From Valencia hispanica (lineage: Eukaryota > Chordata > Actinopteri > Cyprinodontiformes > Valenciidae), in NCBI GenBank assembly GCA_963556495.2, contig OY747705.1:39745798-39809797 (forward strand): 64,000 bases of DNA. The letters run 5' to 3'. The notes beneath the pieces are model-generated. The model did no database searches. It was not told where the DNA came from and saw nothing but the letters and a program-made list of their open reading frames with translations. The number at the start of each line of letters is the position of its first letter. The stretch's first letter is position 1. The translations under genes were made by a program, and so were the position numbers. Positions 24,001 to 33,170 of the stretch are shown piece by piece.

Positions 24001-27000
24001 ATCAAGCCTTTCAAATTAAGACAACAGTAGACCTATTGGTGAATATTGTATGACTAAGTCCCCGTGATTATCATAAAATCATCATTATATGATAATGTTC
24101 ACTCATACTCAGAATGGCACACTAGAGAAACACCTTGAAGGTTTAACACCTTAAATGTATTCCTACAACATTCTTTTTTTTACACATAGGTAAATTTAAT
24201 ATCACATAATTTTACTAAAGTAATATTTATTTGAATGGGTTATGGGTTTAGCAAAGTTTATATTTTAATATAGAACTTTTTTTCTCTACTATACCTTTTG
24301 GATAAAACAGAGAAAGAACAGAAAAACCACATCCTGAGAGGCTTGGTAAACAGTTCATGAATGCTTGTTCCAAGTTCAGAGCCATTGTTTGTCTTCTTAC
24401 AATAAAGATTTTATCACAGGATGATATTTGACTTTGACTATAACCCTTTTATACTTGTGCATTATTATCCATCCCACTTGTTACCTGGTCAGTATCACAG
24501 GGTCAGATTCAGCCCATCCCAGCAGTCATCATGCAATGAGGCGGAAAGGCTCATTTAACTCCTAGGTGGAAATTTTGAGCCACTTATGAAATATCTGGCT
24601 CTGATACAGATATTCTCATTGTGTATCTGTCAAGATCAGTATTGACAATAAAAACTGACAGTCTATCTGTCGGTGTTCCTGAAAATGTTTTTCTTTACAC
24701 TTTTGAGAAAACAGAGCTGTGGGATTCGTAGCCTGTTGTCCTCATTTCAAATCGGTCCTCCTTTGTAGCTGGCACTGCACTGCAGTGTGCAACCACACTG
24801 TTGCTTTGCTTTTTCAAACAGCCCATTATTCAGAACTGAACCTGCAACTTGTACCACCTCTCCATACCTGCACAGAGACAGAGCAACAGTGGCACAAGCC
24901 GAGAACAGCAGCAAGTGTTCAGATGCTCTTCATGAATGTTTAGTTCTGATTGTTCTAAATGTGAATCCTGGCTTGTTCAAATCATGTTTTCACTAAGGTT
25001 GTCCATTCTGTATTCTGTGAATTTTTAAGTATTATTATTTTAAGTATTATCAAAATAAAATTTAATGTTTTATATATGATGTTATAACATATTAAATGTC
25101 ATTTCCGAGATTGATTTGCTGCTATTTTTTGTCAGGAACTAAAACCAAGGCCAGCTGATGAAACAATCATCACCAGACCAAGACTCAACAGAGTCACAGA
25201 AGGAGGAATCAGGTAAGGTAATATTTATCATTTCTGAGTGTGAAAAGGTTTGCGATGCCATTTGTAAGGCTTTGGGTATACAGGAAACCGCATTGAGAGC
25301 AATTATCCACAAATTGGAAAAACAATGGAACAGTGTTGAAACTCCGCCATGACTGCTCCAAGAGCGCATCGGGGTAATTCTCATATTCAATATAACATAC
25401 TAAAATGAATAAAATGCTGTTACATATACATCAACCAATTAAAAATATTTTATAGAATTAAAATCAATTAAAGATAAATACAAAACACTAAAACCAGCTA
25501 TCACTGCACACGTATTCATGTCTCTTCACGATGAGATTCAAACATTGTGGACAAACCGGAGTGAAATGGGCATCTATCTGCAGGCTTGCAGCCTGATTTG
25601 AGAGGAAATGAAGTCTTGTTTTACTAATCTGATTTTCAAAGAAAGTATGGCGACGAAGACATAAAAAAATCATCCAGTGTGATGAACTTAAAAGTTTTCT
25701 TTTGGAGGTTTTGAGTGCATATGCGCAAAAGCATGACTTTGCACCACACAGGTCATGGCTCAGACACAAGTCAGGCGGACTCAGACTGACCAACACCGGC
25801 GGCGGTATAACAACTGCAGCAGAGGAGGAGCGCTGGTTCCAGCTGGGGGCTAAACCAAAAGCCCCCATCAGCTCCGCTCCGGTGCCCCAGGGTGCATGGT
25901 CGACGGTCGGGCCTGGCTGCGGTGGGGGCAGCCTTCCGCTGTCTAACCGCTTCGGTGCCCTGGACCACGACTTTCCTCCTCTGGCCGTCCCTCCGACCGC
26001 ACCGAAGCTCAGCAGTTCCACAGGACCGCCGCCCATCCCCTCCCAGCAGCTGGAGCAGCAGTCGGATTCCGGTAGCCACCCACGTCGCGCCAAACCCAGC
26101 ACTACGGCCGGGATCTGCCGAGGAGTGCTCCATTTCACCCCGAATCCACGGAACGAGTCCTCTGCGCCCACTAAACATCGCTGCAGTCCTGGGGAAGCCA
26201 AGCCGCCCAACATCCAGCAGGTCCTGGACAGCGAGGGATCCTCTGCTCACCATCAGCCTTCAGACCAGCCATCCACCACGCTCATCATTGGAGACTCAAT
26301 AATCCGGCACATTAGGATGAGAGGAGCCGTTACTCTTTGTTTTCCGGGGGCTATGATAAATGACATTTCTGAACAGATCCTGGACTCCATCCGAAGCCAC
26401 CCAACCGTGAGTAAAGTTATAATTCATGCTGGCACCAACGACATCTGTAAACAGCAGTCTGAGCTCCTAAAGTGGGATTTTATTCATTTGTTTAATCTTT
26501 TAAAAGACAAACGCATATCTGTTTTTATCTCTGGCCCCACTCCCACCATCAGCAGAGGAATAGGCCGTTTCAGCAGGCTGCTTTCTCTGAACACCTGGCT
26601 TTCCACTGCCACCCTGATGCATAACATTGGTTTTATAGACAATTTTAACATTTTCTGGGGCAGGAGTCAACTGTTTGGGGCGGACGGACTACATCTGAAC
26701 AGACAAGGCACACGTATGTTGACATTAAGCCTGGCATACCCTAGTCCACCCCTGTCCACCACGCTGTCTCCAGCTGCTCCTGCCCTCTCTGCCCCCTTAA
26801 CCACATCCTGATGTCCAGCTTGTCCCTGCTCCTATAAACTCAGTCCTGATTTTAACAGTAACTCACATATTGGACTTGGACCTTGCCCCACTTCTTTCAT
26901 TCCTGTAATTATCAGCAGAGAGCGAACAAATAATCATAAAGTGAACAAATGTAACCCAAATAATCTTAAACCGTTGCTAAAAATCCCACCTCCAATAAAT

Positions 27001-29746
27001 CATACAGTCACTCCATCTCCAACCACTATTAATATGGCACTTTTAAATGTTCGCTCTCTGCTGAATAAAACTTTTATAATAAATGATTTGATTTTAGTCC
27101 ATAAACTTCAAGGTTTATTTTTAACGGAAACATGGCTGAGTGCAGATGCTGCTGCTGTTCTTACAGAGGCCTCCCCACCTAATTTTAACTTTTCTTATTC
27201 AACCAGGAGTAGCCAGAGGGGGGGTGGAACTGCTTTTATAAGTTCATTAACCTTTTACGCCAAACCTGTTTTACTTGATAATTTTACCACTTTTGAATAT
27301 ACTGCCTCTGTTTTTAGCACTCCTCAGATTTTATGTATGACAGTTTATAGGCCTCCTAAAAAGAGCGCACTTTTTATTCAAGAATTTTCAGAGGTTTTAT
27401 CAATTTTGCACAACTCTTATGAACAAATAATTTTAGCTGGTGATTTTAATCTACACGTGGATAACCTTTTAGATCCTTTATCAACAGAATTTTTAAATAT
27501 TTTGAATTATATGGATTTTAGTCAGCATGTCATGCAGCCAACTCACAACAGAGGACACACCCTGGACTTGGTCATCAAGTATGGCCTGTCCACTAGTGTG
27601 TCCTCTGTTGTTGACTTGGCTGTCTCTGACATTTTAAAATCACCTTTTTTATCCAAATAGAAACCTCTGTGAGAACTATCAGGAAATGTCATCTAACCCC
27701 TGAAGTGGCTGCAGGTTTTCTTGACATTTTTAATAAATTTCCTCCTGTACCTTTATCTGCCCCAGTGATTTTATCGTGAATGATTTTAACAGTAGGCTTC
27801 AATCCGCTCTCGACCTGCTGGCTCCACTAAAAGTTGTAAAAACTTATTCAAAACATACTATACCATGGAGAAATGAAAACCTTAAGAAATTATAGAGGAG
27901 CTGCAGGGTGTCAGAAAGAAAATGGAGGAAAAACAAAATCACAATAAATCAGATATACAAAGAACATTTCAAATCATGCAATAACGCTGTAAGAAATTCC
28001 AGAAATGTATACTTCTCCAGAATCATCTCAGAACATAAAAATAATCCCAAAATTCTGTTTTCCACCATTGACATTCACAATCATACCTCTACTGCACTTC
28101 AGAAAACCCCCTCAAACACTCTGTGTGAGGAGTTTGCAAACCACTTCAGAGGAAAGGTAGACACCATCAGATGTAATATTTTATCTTCTCAGAGTAACAT
28201 GGTTTTAGACAAATCTGATTGTGTGTCTCTACAAGAGGAAACGCTGGACAGTTTTGTCCTGGTGGAAGCTGGGACCCTTGATAAAGTTTTCTCCTCAGTG
28301 AGGCCCACTACAAGTGCCCTGGAACCGATTCCCACCCGGTTTTTTAAGCAATTTTATTAATCTTTTAAAGACGAGATTTTAACCATGATGAATTGTTCCC
28401 TTCAGACGAGGGTCTTTCCTGCCGCCTTCAAAGGGGCGGTGGTGAGGCCCCTGCTGAAGAAGAGCAATTTAGATTTTAATGATTTAAACAACTTCCAACC
28501 GGTATCTGACTTACCGTTTTTAAGCAAAGTTTTAGAAAAACTTGTTTCAAATCAACTTAATGATTTTATTAACGCTCATAATGTCCCAGAGAAATTTCAG
28601 TCTGGTTTTAGGGTGAACCACAGCACAGAGACGGCTCTTTTAAATTTTTTTTAATGATTTTAGATTAAATTATAATGCTCAGAAGGTGACAGTGTTGGTT
28701 CTACTGCATCTAAGCGCTGCCTTTGATACAGTAGACCACACTATTCTTTTAACTCGTTTAAAACAGATTGGCCTCTCTGGTGCAGTTCACAAATGGTTCA
28801 CATCCTATCTCACAGACAGGACTTTTATGGTAAGTTTGGATACCTGCTCCTCTAAGGTCCACAAGATTACATGTGGTGTGCCCAGGGTTCGATTTTAGGC
28901 CCAGTGCTTTTTAACCTCTGCTCCCTCCTGCTGTTGATGTAGATGGCTCCCATGATGACATTTCCTGGCTCATCTGTACTCAGCCCGTTTTGGTTTTGTC
29001 TATTGTTGCTTTTATGTGTGTGTGTGCGTGGGAGATGGGGGGGTTATAGTTGTGGTGATGTTTTTTACTTTTGGGCTTTGGGAAAGGGGGGGGGGGGGGG
29101 GTTGTGGGTCATTTTAATCTGTAAAGCACTTTGAGAAACTTTGTTGTGGTTTGAAAAGCGCTTTATAAATAAAGTTTGATTTGATTTGATTAAGACATGA
29201 ACATATTAGAATAGTGTGTCCAAAATTGTAGTTTTTGGAATATATTAAGTTTGCTTTTACTCCCACCTTATAAAAATGGATTTCCACTTATGAATTACGC
29301 CAACAACCAAACCAGTAAAACGTGCCATTCCCCTCCCGTCCGGGCTGTTATGTGACCGGCAGTGGTGTGCAGTGATAAAAATCATTTCCTGGTTCTTTCA
29401 CAGCCTCTTTTGAAGTGACACAACCAAGCGATGTTAATCAAAAACTACAGTTAAACCTGAACTCTGTCATTACAACGGCTGTAGCTGCACTGCTCAAACT
29501 GACACGCAAACACGGAAGCATGATTTCCCAGACGGAAAAACAAGCATAAGCACAGAGACTCCCTGCCGAATTCCCTCTGACCCATCTTTCACACAGCTCA
29601 CTAAGTGAGAGCCTCCAGCAGCCGCAGCAGGAGAAGGAGGATGTTACCTGGCCGGTGATGCCGGTGATGACAGCCACATTCCTCTTCTTTACGCCCTCGC
29701 CGTTCACCGAGGAGCCCACCTTAGCAGCTTCGGAGCACTGAGCCAT
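1..29746 (-). CDS. gmds: GDP-mannose 4,6-dehydratase, 5' part (exons 1-4, runs off left edge)
   Basis: This enzyme converts GDP-D-mannose to GDP-4-keto-6-deoxymannose with NADP as cofactor, the first step of de novo GDP-fucose synthesis in the cytosol. Four coding segments are seen: 29746-29648, 5061-5017, 622-535 and 51-1, joined in frame (phases 0, 0, 1) with GT donors and AG acceptors. They give residues 1-94. The Rossmann motif TGITGQDGSYL has its GxxGxxG glycines at residues 29, 32 and 35 and is split by intron 1. It is followed by [19 protein letters not shown] and, in exon 4, [16 protein letters not shown], both hallmarks of the family. The start is the ATG at 29746, because upstream in-frame codons are not ATG. 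The N-terminal 22 residues are poorly conserved, as usual. The catalytic Thr/Glu/Tyr/Lys residues lie outside the window. mylk4 lies upstream on the same strand. No frameshift or stop was seen. Confidence 0.97.
535..622 (-). CDS. gmds: gmds coding exon 3
   Basis: 88 bp between acceptor TTTTCCCCCAG and donor GTAAGTATC. It encodes 29 codons from [10 protein letters not shown] to NPQTHTEG plus one base; that base joins exon 4 to make Asn78. The [11 protein letters not shown] segment is a signature of GDP-mannose dehydratases. Confidence 0.96.
623..1660. other. gmds intron 2, 3' part, no recognised feature
   Basis: AT-rich intronic DNA with a small CpG-containing patch at 1210-1290. I see no exon, RNA gene or named repeat. 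Confidence 0.5.
1671..1732. repeat. Imperfect hairpin (inverted repeat) in gmds intron 2
   Basis: The arms 1671-1695 (ACTAGTTTTGTTGCTGGTAC..) and 1705-1732 (TTAGGTGCACCAGTGCAACA..) are near-complementary around a short A-rich loop. It could be the fold-back of a small mobile element; no family is recognised. Confidence 0.55.
1920..1939. repeat. Poly(T) tract
   Basis: Nineteen T in a row within gmds intron 2. Possibly the remnant of a retroposon tail on the minus strand. Confidence 0.8.
2490..3540. other. GC-rich island with long open frames, unrecognised repeat-like sequence
   Basis: About 1 kb of sharply GC-rich DNA inside the AT-rich gmds intron 2. It includes runs such as GGCCGCGCCGGGGCGGGCC and a tandem GGTCAACGGACC pair near 2797-2821. 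One minus-strand frame is open for 345 codons (3531-2494; it opens at a TTG, first ATG nine codons later), and three overlapping plus-strand frames of 134-139 codons are also open. High GC alone removes stop codons, so coding is not supported. The flanks (2100-2480) are A/G-rich and look like part of the same inserted unit. I suspect an interspersed element but cannot name the family. Confidence 0.5.
4150..4620 (-). pseudogene. Tc1/mariner transposase fossil (fragment)
   Basis: The plus strand contains TTTAGTCCAGACTTTGACTA and, further on, GATGAGCTCTTGGAGTAATT followed by TTTGGTAAGCCAGTGACTTC. These match the complement of the helix-turn-helix part of fish Tc1 transposases. It has many stops and indels and no terminal repeats were found. 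Confidence 0.6.
5017..5061 (-). CDS. gmds: gmds coding exon 2 (45-bp microexon-like)
   Basis: 15 codons reading [15 protein letters not shown], between acceptor CTTTTCAG and donor GTGAGAG. It completes the NADP-binding loop (Gly35) and the first Rossmann helix. It has no start codon and is only 45 bp, so it is easily missed by ORF searches. Confidence 0.95.
5062..6190. other. gmds intron 1, 3' end; possible small MITE
   Basis: No gene is seen. The stretch 5410-5840, with CpG-rich sequence, GCGCTTGACGTCACATCCGC and the end TATAGTCCCTTTAAACC, looks like a fish non-autonomous DNA element, but a matching left end was not found. Confidence 0.3.
6198..7588 (-). mobile_element. Tc1/mariner element, full length but dead
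   Basis: It is bounded by TA at 6196-6197 and 7589-7590 and by inverted ends CAGTGAGGGAAAATGTATTT and CAGTGGGGCAAAAATTTATT. Further complementarity continues inside (for example TTGTGCAAG near both ends). The minus-strand interior encodes transposase pieces such as [20 protein letters not shown] (about 6897-6688) separated by frameshifts. Length 1391 bp. The copy is old: the ends differ at several positions and no intact transposase frame remains. Confidence 0.85.
7600..10540. other. gmds intron 1, mostly unassigned
   Basis: Apart from the CCTAA-type repeat at 8.3 kb this is AT-rich intron. Frames of 60-160 codons at 9500-10360 on both strands overlap one another and match nothing I know. 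Poly(A) runs at 9615 and 10032 may be retroposon tails. Confidence 0.5.
8296..8522. repeat. CCTAA-rich fish interspersed repeat, copy 1
   Basis: It contains a degenerate run of CCTAACCC-, CCTTACCC- and TAACC-type units, between TGACTTCCATTCATTTTATT on the left and CCCTATAAGGTCCATCGGTT on the right. A second diverged copy is at 12657. The units resemble telomere repeats (TTAGGG on the other strand) but are irregular. Confidence 0.7.
10562..10763 (+). mobile_element. tRNA-like SINE (family with GCACTGC..GTCCATTTACC ends), 5' truncated
   Basis: It has a B-box-like GGTTCAATTCC (10581-10591), then CCAGCTTCCTCCTGTCACAT, a CCCCTGGGCAAGGCACT core and the end GTCCATTTACC. A minus-strand copy with both box-like regions is at 38050-38275. 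Widespread in teleosts, as I recall it. Confidence 0.7.
10838..11200 (+). pseudogene. Tc1/mariner transposase fossil (C-terminal half)
   Basis: The plus strand keeps degraded forms of the GGGSIMIWGCF, DN..PKH and C-terminal blocks, for example CACTGGTGGAGGAATAATGA, CTGGGTCATCAATAGGACAA and TGCAGTGGGCCAACAAAAG. Several deletions and stops are present. No inverted ends were located. Confidence 0.65.
12281..12295 (-). promoter_or_regulatory. CTCF-like motif
   Basis: The minus strand reads CCAGCAGAGGGCAGC, a full match to the core CCASYAGRKGGCR. Occupancy is unknown. Confidence 0.45.
12657..12836. repeat. CCTAA-rich fish interspersed repeat, copy 2
   Basis: Shares with copy 1 the blocks TGACTTCCATTCATTTGATA, CTAACCCTAAT and CGTCCATAAGGCTCATCGGT, in the same order and orientation. 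The internal CCTAA units are more eroded. Confidence 0.65.
14635..14790. other. Possible Harbinger-type fragment hosting the hAT element
   Basis: The stretch beginning GGCGCGTTTCCACTATCGGA resembles fish non-autonomous PIF/Harbinger ends. The matching right end should lie beyond 16735, where ordinary-looking GC-richer sequence (to about 16900) continues, but I could not locate it. Reported as possible only. Confidence 0.3.
15201..16693 (-). mobile_element. Tc1/mariner element with long (about 210 bp) inverted ends
   Basis: Bounded by TA duplications (15199-15200 and 16694-16695), with inverted ends starting CAGTGGCTTGCAAAAGTATT. The two arms stay nearly identical for about 210 bp, including GGAATTCCACGTGAAAGACC and GAAAAGTGGGGTGTGCGTAA. 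It sits inside a hAT-like element, so it arrived later. The high arm identity shows it is younger than the 6.2-kb copy. Confidence 0.92.
15418..16327 (-). pseudogene. Tc1 transposase, internally deleted and frameshifted
   Basis: It starts at the ATG at 16327 ([20 protein letters not shown]). The N-terminal paired-like DNA-binding domain is present with two helix-turn-helix units ([26 protein letters not shown]). The first catalytic region [12 protein letters not shown] is there. The frame is then lost near 15790, where the block normally containing GGGSIMLWGCF is missing (about 100 bp or more deleted). The C-terminal half resumes in another frame with [23 protein letters not shown] and the end AAKGGSTRY. 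The DDE triad can be traced as DE, DN and NPIE, but not in one protein. Confidence 0.93.
16740..19660. other. gmds intron 1, mostly unassigned, with a GC-richer block at 18.1-18.7 kb
   Basis: No gene or repeat is recognised. The block at 18100-18740 is GC-richer than its surroundings and unlike the repeats here, so it may be conserved non-coding DNA. This is not testable from one sequence. Confidence 0.35.
19665..19798 (+). pseudogene. CR1/L2-type LINE reverse-transcriptase C-terminal fragment
   Basis: The plus strand matches the end of ORF2 of fish non-LTR elements: GTGGAACCAGATTTCCGTTT and AGGAGGCAGACACCCTATCC correspond to the usual LWNQLP..READTLST block. Short, with frame damage. Confidence 0.5.
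21170..21192. repeat. (AC)n microsatellite, about 12 units
   Basis: A direct run of AC dinucleotides in gmds intron 1. Confidence 0.9.
22200..22340. promoter_or_regulatory. Candidate conserved enhancer-like block in gmds intron 1
   Basis: The segment has a perfect POU octamer ATGCAAAT (22246-22253) and homeodomain-type GTAATTAC (22280-22287) within 50 bp, in a stretch free of recognisable repeats. This composition is typical of vertebrate developmental enhancers. No conservation test was possible. Confidence 0.25.
25160..25375 (+). pseudogene. Tc1/mariner transposase fossil (N-terminal part)
   Basis: The frame 25158-25352 keeps [20 protein letters not shown], the first helix-turn-helix of the same fish Tc1 subfamily as at 56.2 kb, followed by CCAAGAGCGCATCGGG. 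The element is truncated on both sides. Confidence 0.6.
25702..26811 (+). pseudogene. LINE ORF1 with SGNH-hydrolase/esterase domain
   Basis: A 369-codon open frame, opening without an ATG, so its true start is unclear. The first half is Pro/Ser-rich and basic. The second half carries the esterase blocks [10 protein letters not shown] (nucleophile Ser), IIHAGTNDI (GTND, oxyanion Asn) and [10 protein letters not shown] (Asp/His of the triad), in the right order and spacing. Esterase ORF1 proteins are known from CR1/L2-clade elements. All key residues are present, so this part may be intact. Confidence 0.85.
26941..27660 (+). pseudogene. LINE ORF2, endonuclease part
   Basis: AP-endonuclease-like domain: [20 protein letters not shown] (catalytic Glu), [19 protein letters not shown] and the late block [11 protein letters not shown]. 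The usual SDH block is changed to SDI, and the frame then ends at a stop (27658-27660). Downstream ORF2 is in other frames. Confidence 0.85.
27908..28900 (+). pseudogene. LINE ORF2, reverse-transcriptase remnants
   Basis: Pieces in several frames: [15 protein letters not shown] block (28385-28654, [36 protein letters not shown]) and 28686-28898 ([20 protein letters not shown], with the first catalytic Asp motif AAFDTVDH). A homopolymer-rich site near 28650 breaks the frame. The second catalytic motif (FxDD) is absent. Confidence 0.85.
29648..29746 (-). CDS. gmds: gmds coding exon 1
   Basis: 33 codons from the ATG at 29746, ending ..AVITGITGQ at the donor GTAACAT (29647). It carries the first beta strand and most of the dinucleotide-binding loop. 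Phase 0 end. Confidence 0.95.
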
Positions 29747-29867
29747 CTCTCTCTTAAAACTTGACGATTCGCTGCGCGAAAACAACCTTTAGAGGCAACC
29801 GAAGGCAAGTGGTCGTTGTTGGCAGCAGCAGCCGGTGTACCAGCGAGCCTCCTCAGCATCCGTAAAC

Positions 29868-29910
29868 TCATGACGCAAACCAATCAGAGGCGACCAAGTG
29901 GGCGGGCTCT
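29868..29910 (-). promoter_or_regulatory. gmds: gmds proximal promoter elements (CCAAT box, GC box, CRE half-site)
   Basis: Within 120-165 bp upstream of the gmds ATG there are a TGACGCAA CRE-like half-site (29871-29878), a CCAATCAG box (29880-29887) and a GGGCGGG GC box (29900-29906). Local CpG density is high compared with the AT-rich surroundings. No TATA box is evident. This layout fits a housekeeping, TATA-less promoter. The sites are seen; their use is inferred. Confidence 0.6.
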
Positions 29911-29993
29911 CTATGAAGAAACGTTTTATTCGGTTTACTACAGGGTTGTTGAACACAGTGCCCCCAAATGGAAAGGAGGGTGAATTACACCCA

Positions 29994-30115
29994 TCCAACA
30001 TATTGTCCATTCCCGGGCCATCATTACAGGGTTGCAGGTAGGGGGAAGGCTGTGGTTGGCATCTCCAGCAGCCATTGGGCGAGAGGTGGTAAAGCCAGGA
30101 CGGGTCGCCAGTCCA

Positions 30116-30147
<32 letters not shown>

Positions 30148-30302
30148 CTATATATAGATATATATATATATATGGCTTCAATTTAGAAAGACCAGTTAAC
30201 CTAACCTGATTTTTTTGGACTGTGGGGGGAAACTGGAGCAAACCCAAGCATGCGCAGGATCAACATGCAAACTCCATGGAGAGAAAGCCCAGGCCAGGAT
30301 TT
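29994..30302 (-). mobile_element. tRNA-like SINE (family starting GGGCTGCACAGTGGC), 5' end replaced by simple repeat
   Basis: The minus strand keeps the central and 3' blocks (GGAGTTTGCATGTTGATCCT, GACTGGCGACCCG, AGCCTTCCCCCTACCTGCAA). The tRNA-like head is cut off by the TAGA array at 30303. The CA run and TATA-rich stretch at 30115-30175 are expansions inside it. Confidence 0.6.
30115..30175. repeat. (CA)n plus AT-rich palindromic stretch
   Basis: About 11 CA units followed by TATATATCTATATATAGATA, a self-complementary run. Confidence 0.9.
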
Positions 30303-30549
<247 letters not shown>

Positions 30550-30687
30550 CATCAAAGCACAGTTTTTACAGTTTTCCTTTGCAGAATTACAGCTAGTTCC
30601 TTTGTTAGTTCTTTAGAAATCCTAGACATAGTCACATGTTATATGTAAAAGAATATTAAATACTTTAATAATTGGGATTTCATGAAT

Positions 30688-31017
30688 GGCTGCTCAGTGG
30701 CACAGTTGGTAGCACTGTTGCCTTGTAGAAAGAAGGTGGAGGTTCAAATCCCAGCCCAGGTCCTTTCTGCATGGAGTTTGCATGTCCTCCCTGTGCATGT
30801 CTGGGTTCTCTCCTGGAACGCCAGTCAAAAAACCTAACTGTTAGGTCTCAAATTGCTTTAGTACCGTAGGTATGACTGTGTGCGTGCATGGTTGTTTGTC
30901 CTGTATGACTCTGTGATGGGCTGGCGACCTGTCCAGGATAAACCCCACCTCTTGCCCCGTGACTGCTGGAGATAGGCACCAGCCCCCCTGCAACCCTCTA
31001 TAGGATGGATGGGTACA
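30688..31017 (+). mobile_element. tRNA-like SINE (family starting GGGCTGCACAGTGGC), near full length
   Basis: A-box-like TGGCACAGTTGG (30698-30709) and B-box-like GGTTCAAATCC (30741-30751) at promoter spacing. The usual body (GCATGGAGTTTGCATGTCCT, GGCTGGCGACCTGTCCAGG) and the end GAGATAGGCACCAGCC follow. Confidence 0.75.
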
Positions 31018-31019
31018 GT

Positions 31020-32110
31020 TAATTTTTGTAAACATCAAAGTTAAATTTAAAGCTTTGAATGCTTCTATGCGCAACAGATTATGGAGATCACAAATCTCTG
31101 TTATTTTGTGTTACCAGTGCTTATATGATCCCAGCTTAGTTAATTTTCTAATGTAGCATATTGTCATAACACTCACAGATAAGAGATATCCCACCCCCAC
31201 AAGATCATATAATATATTTTTCCCCAATTTGTAGCTTTATGATATTGTTGATACGCCTTTGTGTTGACAGTTAAGTTGTGTGTTTACACCATTTGAATGG
31301 AATGGGATTCTGTAACAGAAAATTTCTTATGTAATTAGGATTCAATTACTTATTCTCTGTCTTAGTGAAGTCAAGTTAGAGAAAACAAGCTCATTGTTCA
31401 AGTATGTTTCTGATAGAGATGTGTCAGATCACCTGGTGACAGACGTCAGAGCAGCAAGATAGCTACTGGATGTTCTGGCCTTGGGGTTCATGCTTTACTT
31501 TTAGACTGGTATGAACTGGTTCTACAGGAGCTGGACAAGAAGATTGAAGAGGACATGCTGGAGAAGATAAACAGTGATTATTAAATACTATTTAAGGTGT
31601 TTAATCAGAAGGGTTGCGAGGGAATGTGAGAGTAAGCTCTGTCCCTACATGTTTTGGCCAAACGTGTTTATTCAATACTTAAAAACCTGAAGGACTCAGT
31701 TTAATCTGTTTTTTAAAGCTATATTTTGAGCCATAACAGATTCTTTAGTAATGTGCTTTAAAATGTTAAGTCAATTTTGTGACCAAAGTGTCATTGAAGG
31801 CTACTCAAACACCTTTTTTGCTTTCACTTCTTTTTCCTTACATAAAAATAAAAGTTGAACCATTTAAACCATAGATGGTTGCAAGCCTATTCAACAAGCA
31901 GCAGTTGCTTCGCTAAATTCATTGCCAATATTTTTACCACATCAAGTTGTGGTAAACATCTGCACATTTCTGACAAGTAAAATGCCCAAATTCCTGCTTT
32001 TATTAAGGGAGTCACACTTGCTGATGATTCATAATCAATTGCATTTGATGAACTATATTATCATTAAATTCTCAATTTCTTAAAAGAAATAAAAAAAACA
32101 TTTTTGCAAG
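31020..32110. other. Spacer between mylk4 3' end and gmds promoter, no feature seen
   Basis: AT-rich DNA with no recognisable exon or repeat family. Confidence 0.5.
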
Positions 32111-32114
32111 AATC

Positions 32115-33170
32115 CGTTTTTTGTGTGCATCATTTATTAACATATTCATGTCCTACATTTATTGTATTTAAATCTCAACATTTCAAAAGAAATCTTGAAA
32201 AAGGTATCATAAATTCAAATAAACAAATATTCAAAACACAAAGCTTTTAAATTAAAAATAAATAATCTAACAGCTGAGTGTCTTGCCTCTCCATCACACT
32301 GAGCTGTGCATTTAAACTTTAAATGTATGTGCATGACTACGTGAAATCACGTTTGTGTCCTCTGAAATAAAAACATCACATGTTGAAGAAAAAACTAGCA
32401 CTTCAAGTACCATCTGGTGCTGAACCAGTAAATAAATGAACATACGAATCCACTTCAGTCATAAACAAGTATAGGTCATAGGTAGTAACGTGTTGTTCAT
32501 TATGCCTTCATGGAAGGTGAGCTGGGTACTCCAAACTGCCAAAGCACAAAAAGCAGGTGGGATGAATGCACACAGACGTCAAGGCAGTCTACAGAGAAAA
32601 GTACTAACACCAGGGTTATAAAGTGAAGCCTTACTATTGACAGTTTTCAAGTTTTAGGGAGACTGATGCAATGCTGCAATATATGCACAATATAAATTAA
32701 TGGAGTCAGATTTCAAATTGTCTTGGAGGGAAATAACATTATAAGACTTATAAAAGAAAGAAAACATAAGCAGATGTATTGAAAGAAATTTTTTTTTTAG
32801 ATTCATTCACTCAATCTTGTAGTTAAAAAAAAAATCAAAAATGTGTGCAAAGCACGCCAAAGCATGCAAAAACCATACCTGTTAAAATGTGCTAAAATAC
32901 GTTTTTCATTGGCACATGCTGCAAATATGAAACTGACATATATTATAGGGTTTTACTTTGGCAGCAACAGTATTTGGCAAGAAAGTCCTCAAGTAGACAG
33001 TACAGGCAACTTTAAAAGTTTCTTTTTCCAGGTCAGACCTACACAGTGTGCAGCTATGCAAGATGTGAGGCAGATAGTAATAATCCAGTGGCCAGGTGCA
33101 GCAGTATTGGTCCAGTGTTGGGCCCCAGGGTCATACAGAGTCACAAAGCAAACCGAGGGCCTGGTTGTCT
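32115..33170 (-). other. mylk4: mylk4 3'-UTR exon (inferred) with poly(A) signals
   Basis: A strong acceptor TTTGTTTCCCCTTCAG ends at 33171, about 140 bp below the exon 12 donor. Canonical AATAAA signals on the minus strand lie at 32163-32158 and 32138-32133, so the transcript probably ends near 32115-32140. There is no open frame of note. The end point is an inference. Confidence 0.5.

Larger units (their letters stand above)
19800..25150. other. gmds intron 1, mostly unassigned
   Basis: AT-rich intron. 21230-21770 is CpG-rich with TGTTTACATGCAGAGAAA near 21576 and its near-complement at 21735-21755, possibly a fold-back element. A CTCF-like GCCACTTGGGGGCAGCAGAG lies at 20587-20606 on the minus strand. 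No exon is seen. Confidence 0.4.
25640..29191 (+). mobile_element. CR1/L2-clade LINE, nearly full length but defective
   Basis: Order on the plus strand: ORF1 with an SGNH-type esterase, an apurinic endonuclease domain, reverse-transcriptase blocks, then a jump straight to the 3' UTR ending TTTATAAATAAAGTTTGATT and a TTTGATTTGATT tail. ORF2 is broken by several stops and frameshifts. The part after the CGVPQGS-like block, including the catalytic FxDD box, is missing, so there is an internal deletion near 28915. The 5' end is uncertain, because no sharp boundary was seen around 25500-25700. It sits in gmds intron 1 in the opposite orientation. Confidence 0.88.

Noticed and set aside
25488..26253. 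Minus-strand frames of 241 and 160 codons
   Set aside because: They are antisense shadows of the LINE ORF1, whose plus-strand frame carries the esterase motifs.
29747..29785. Thirteen extra N-terminal residues for gmds
   Set aside because: The in-frame codon at 29785 is TTG; the first ATG is at 29746 and gives a normal-length N-terminus.
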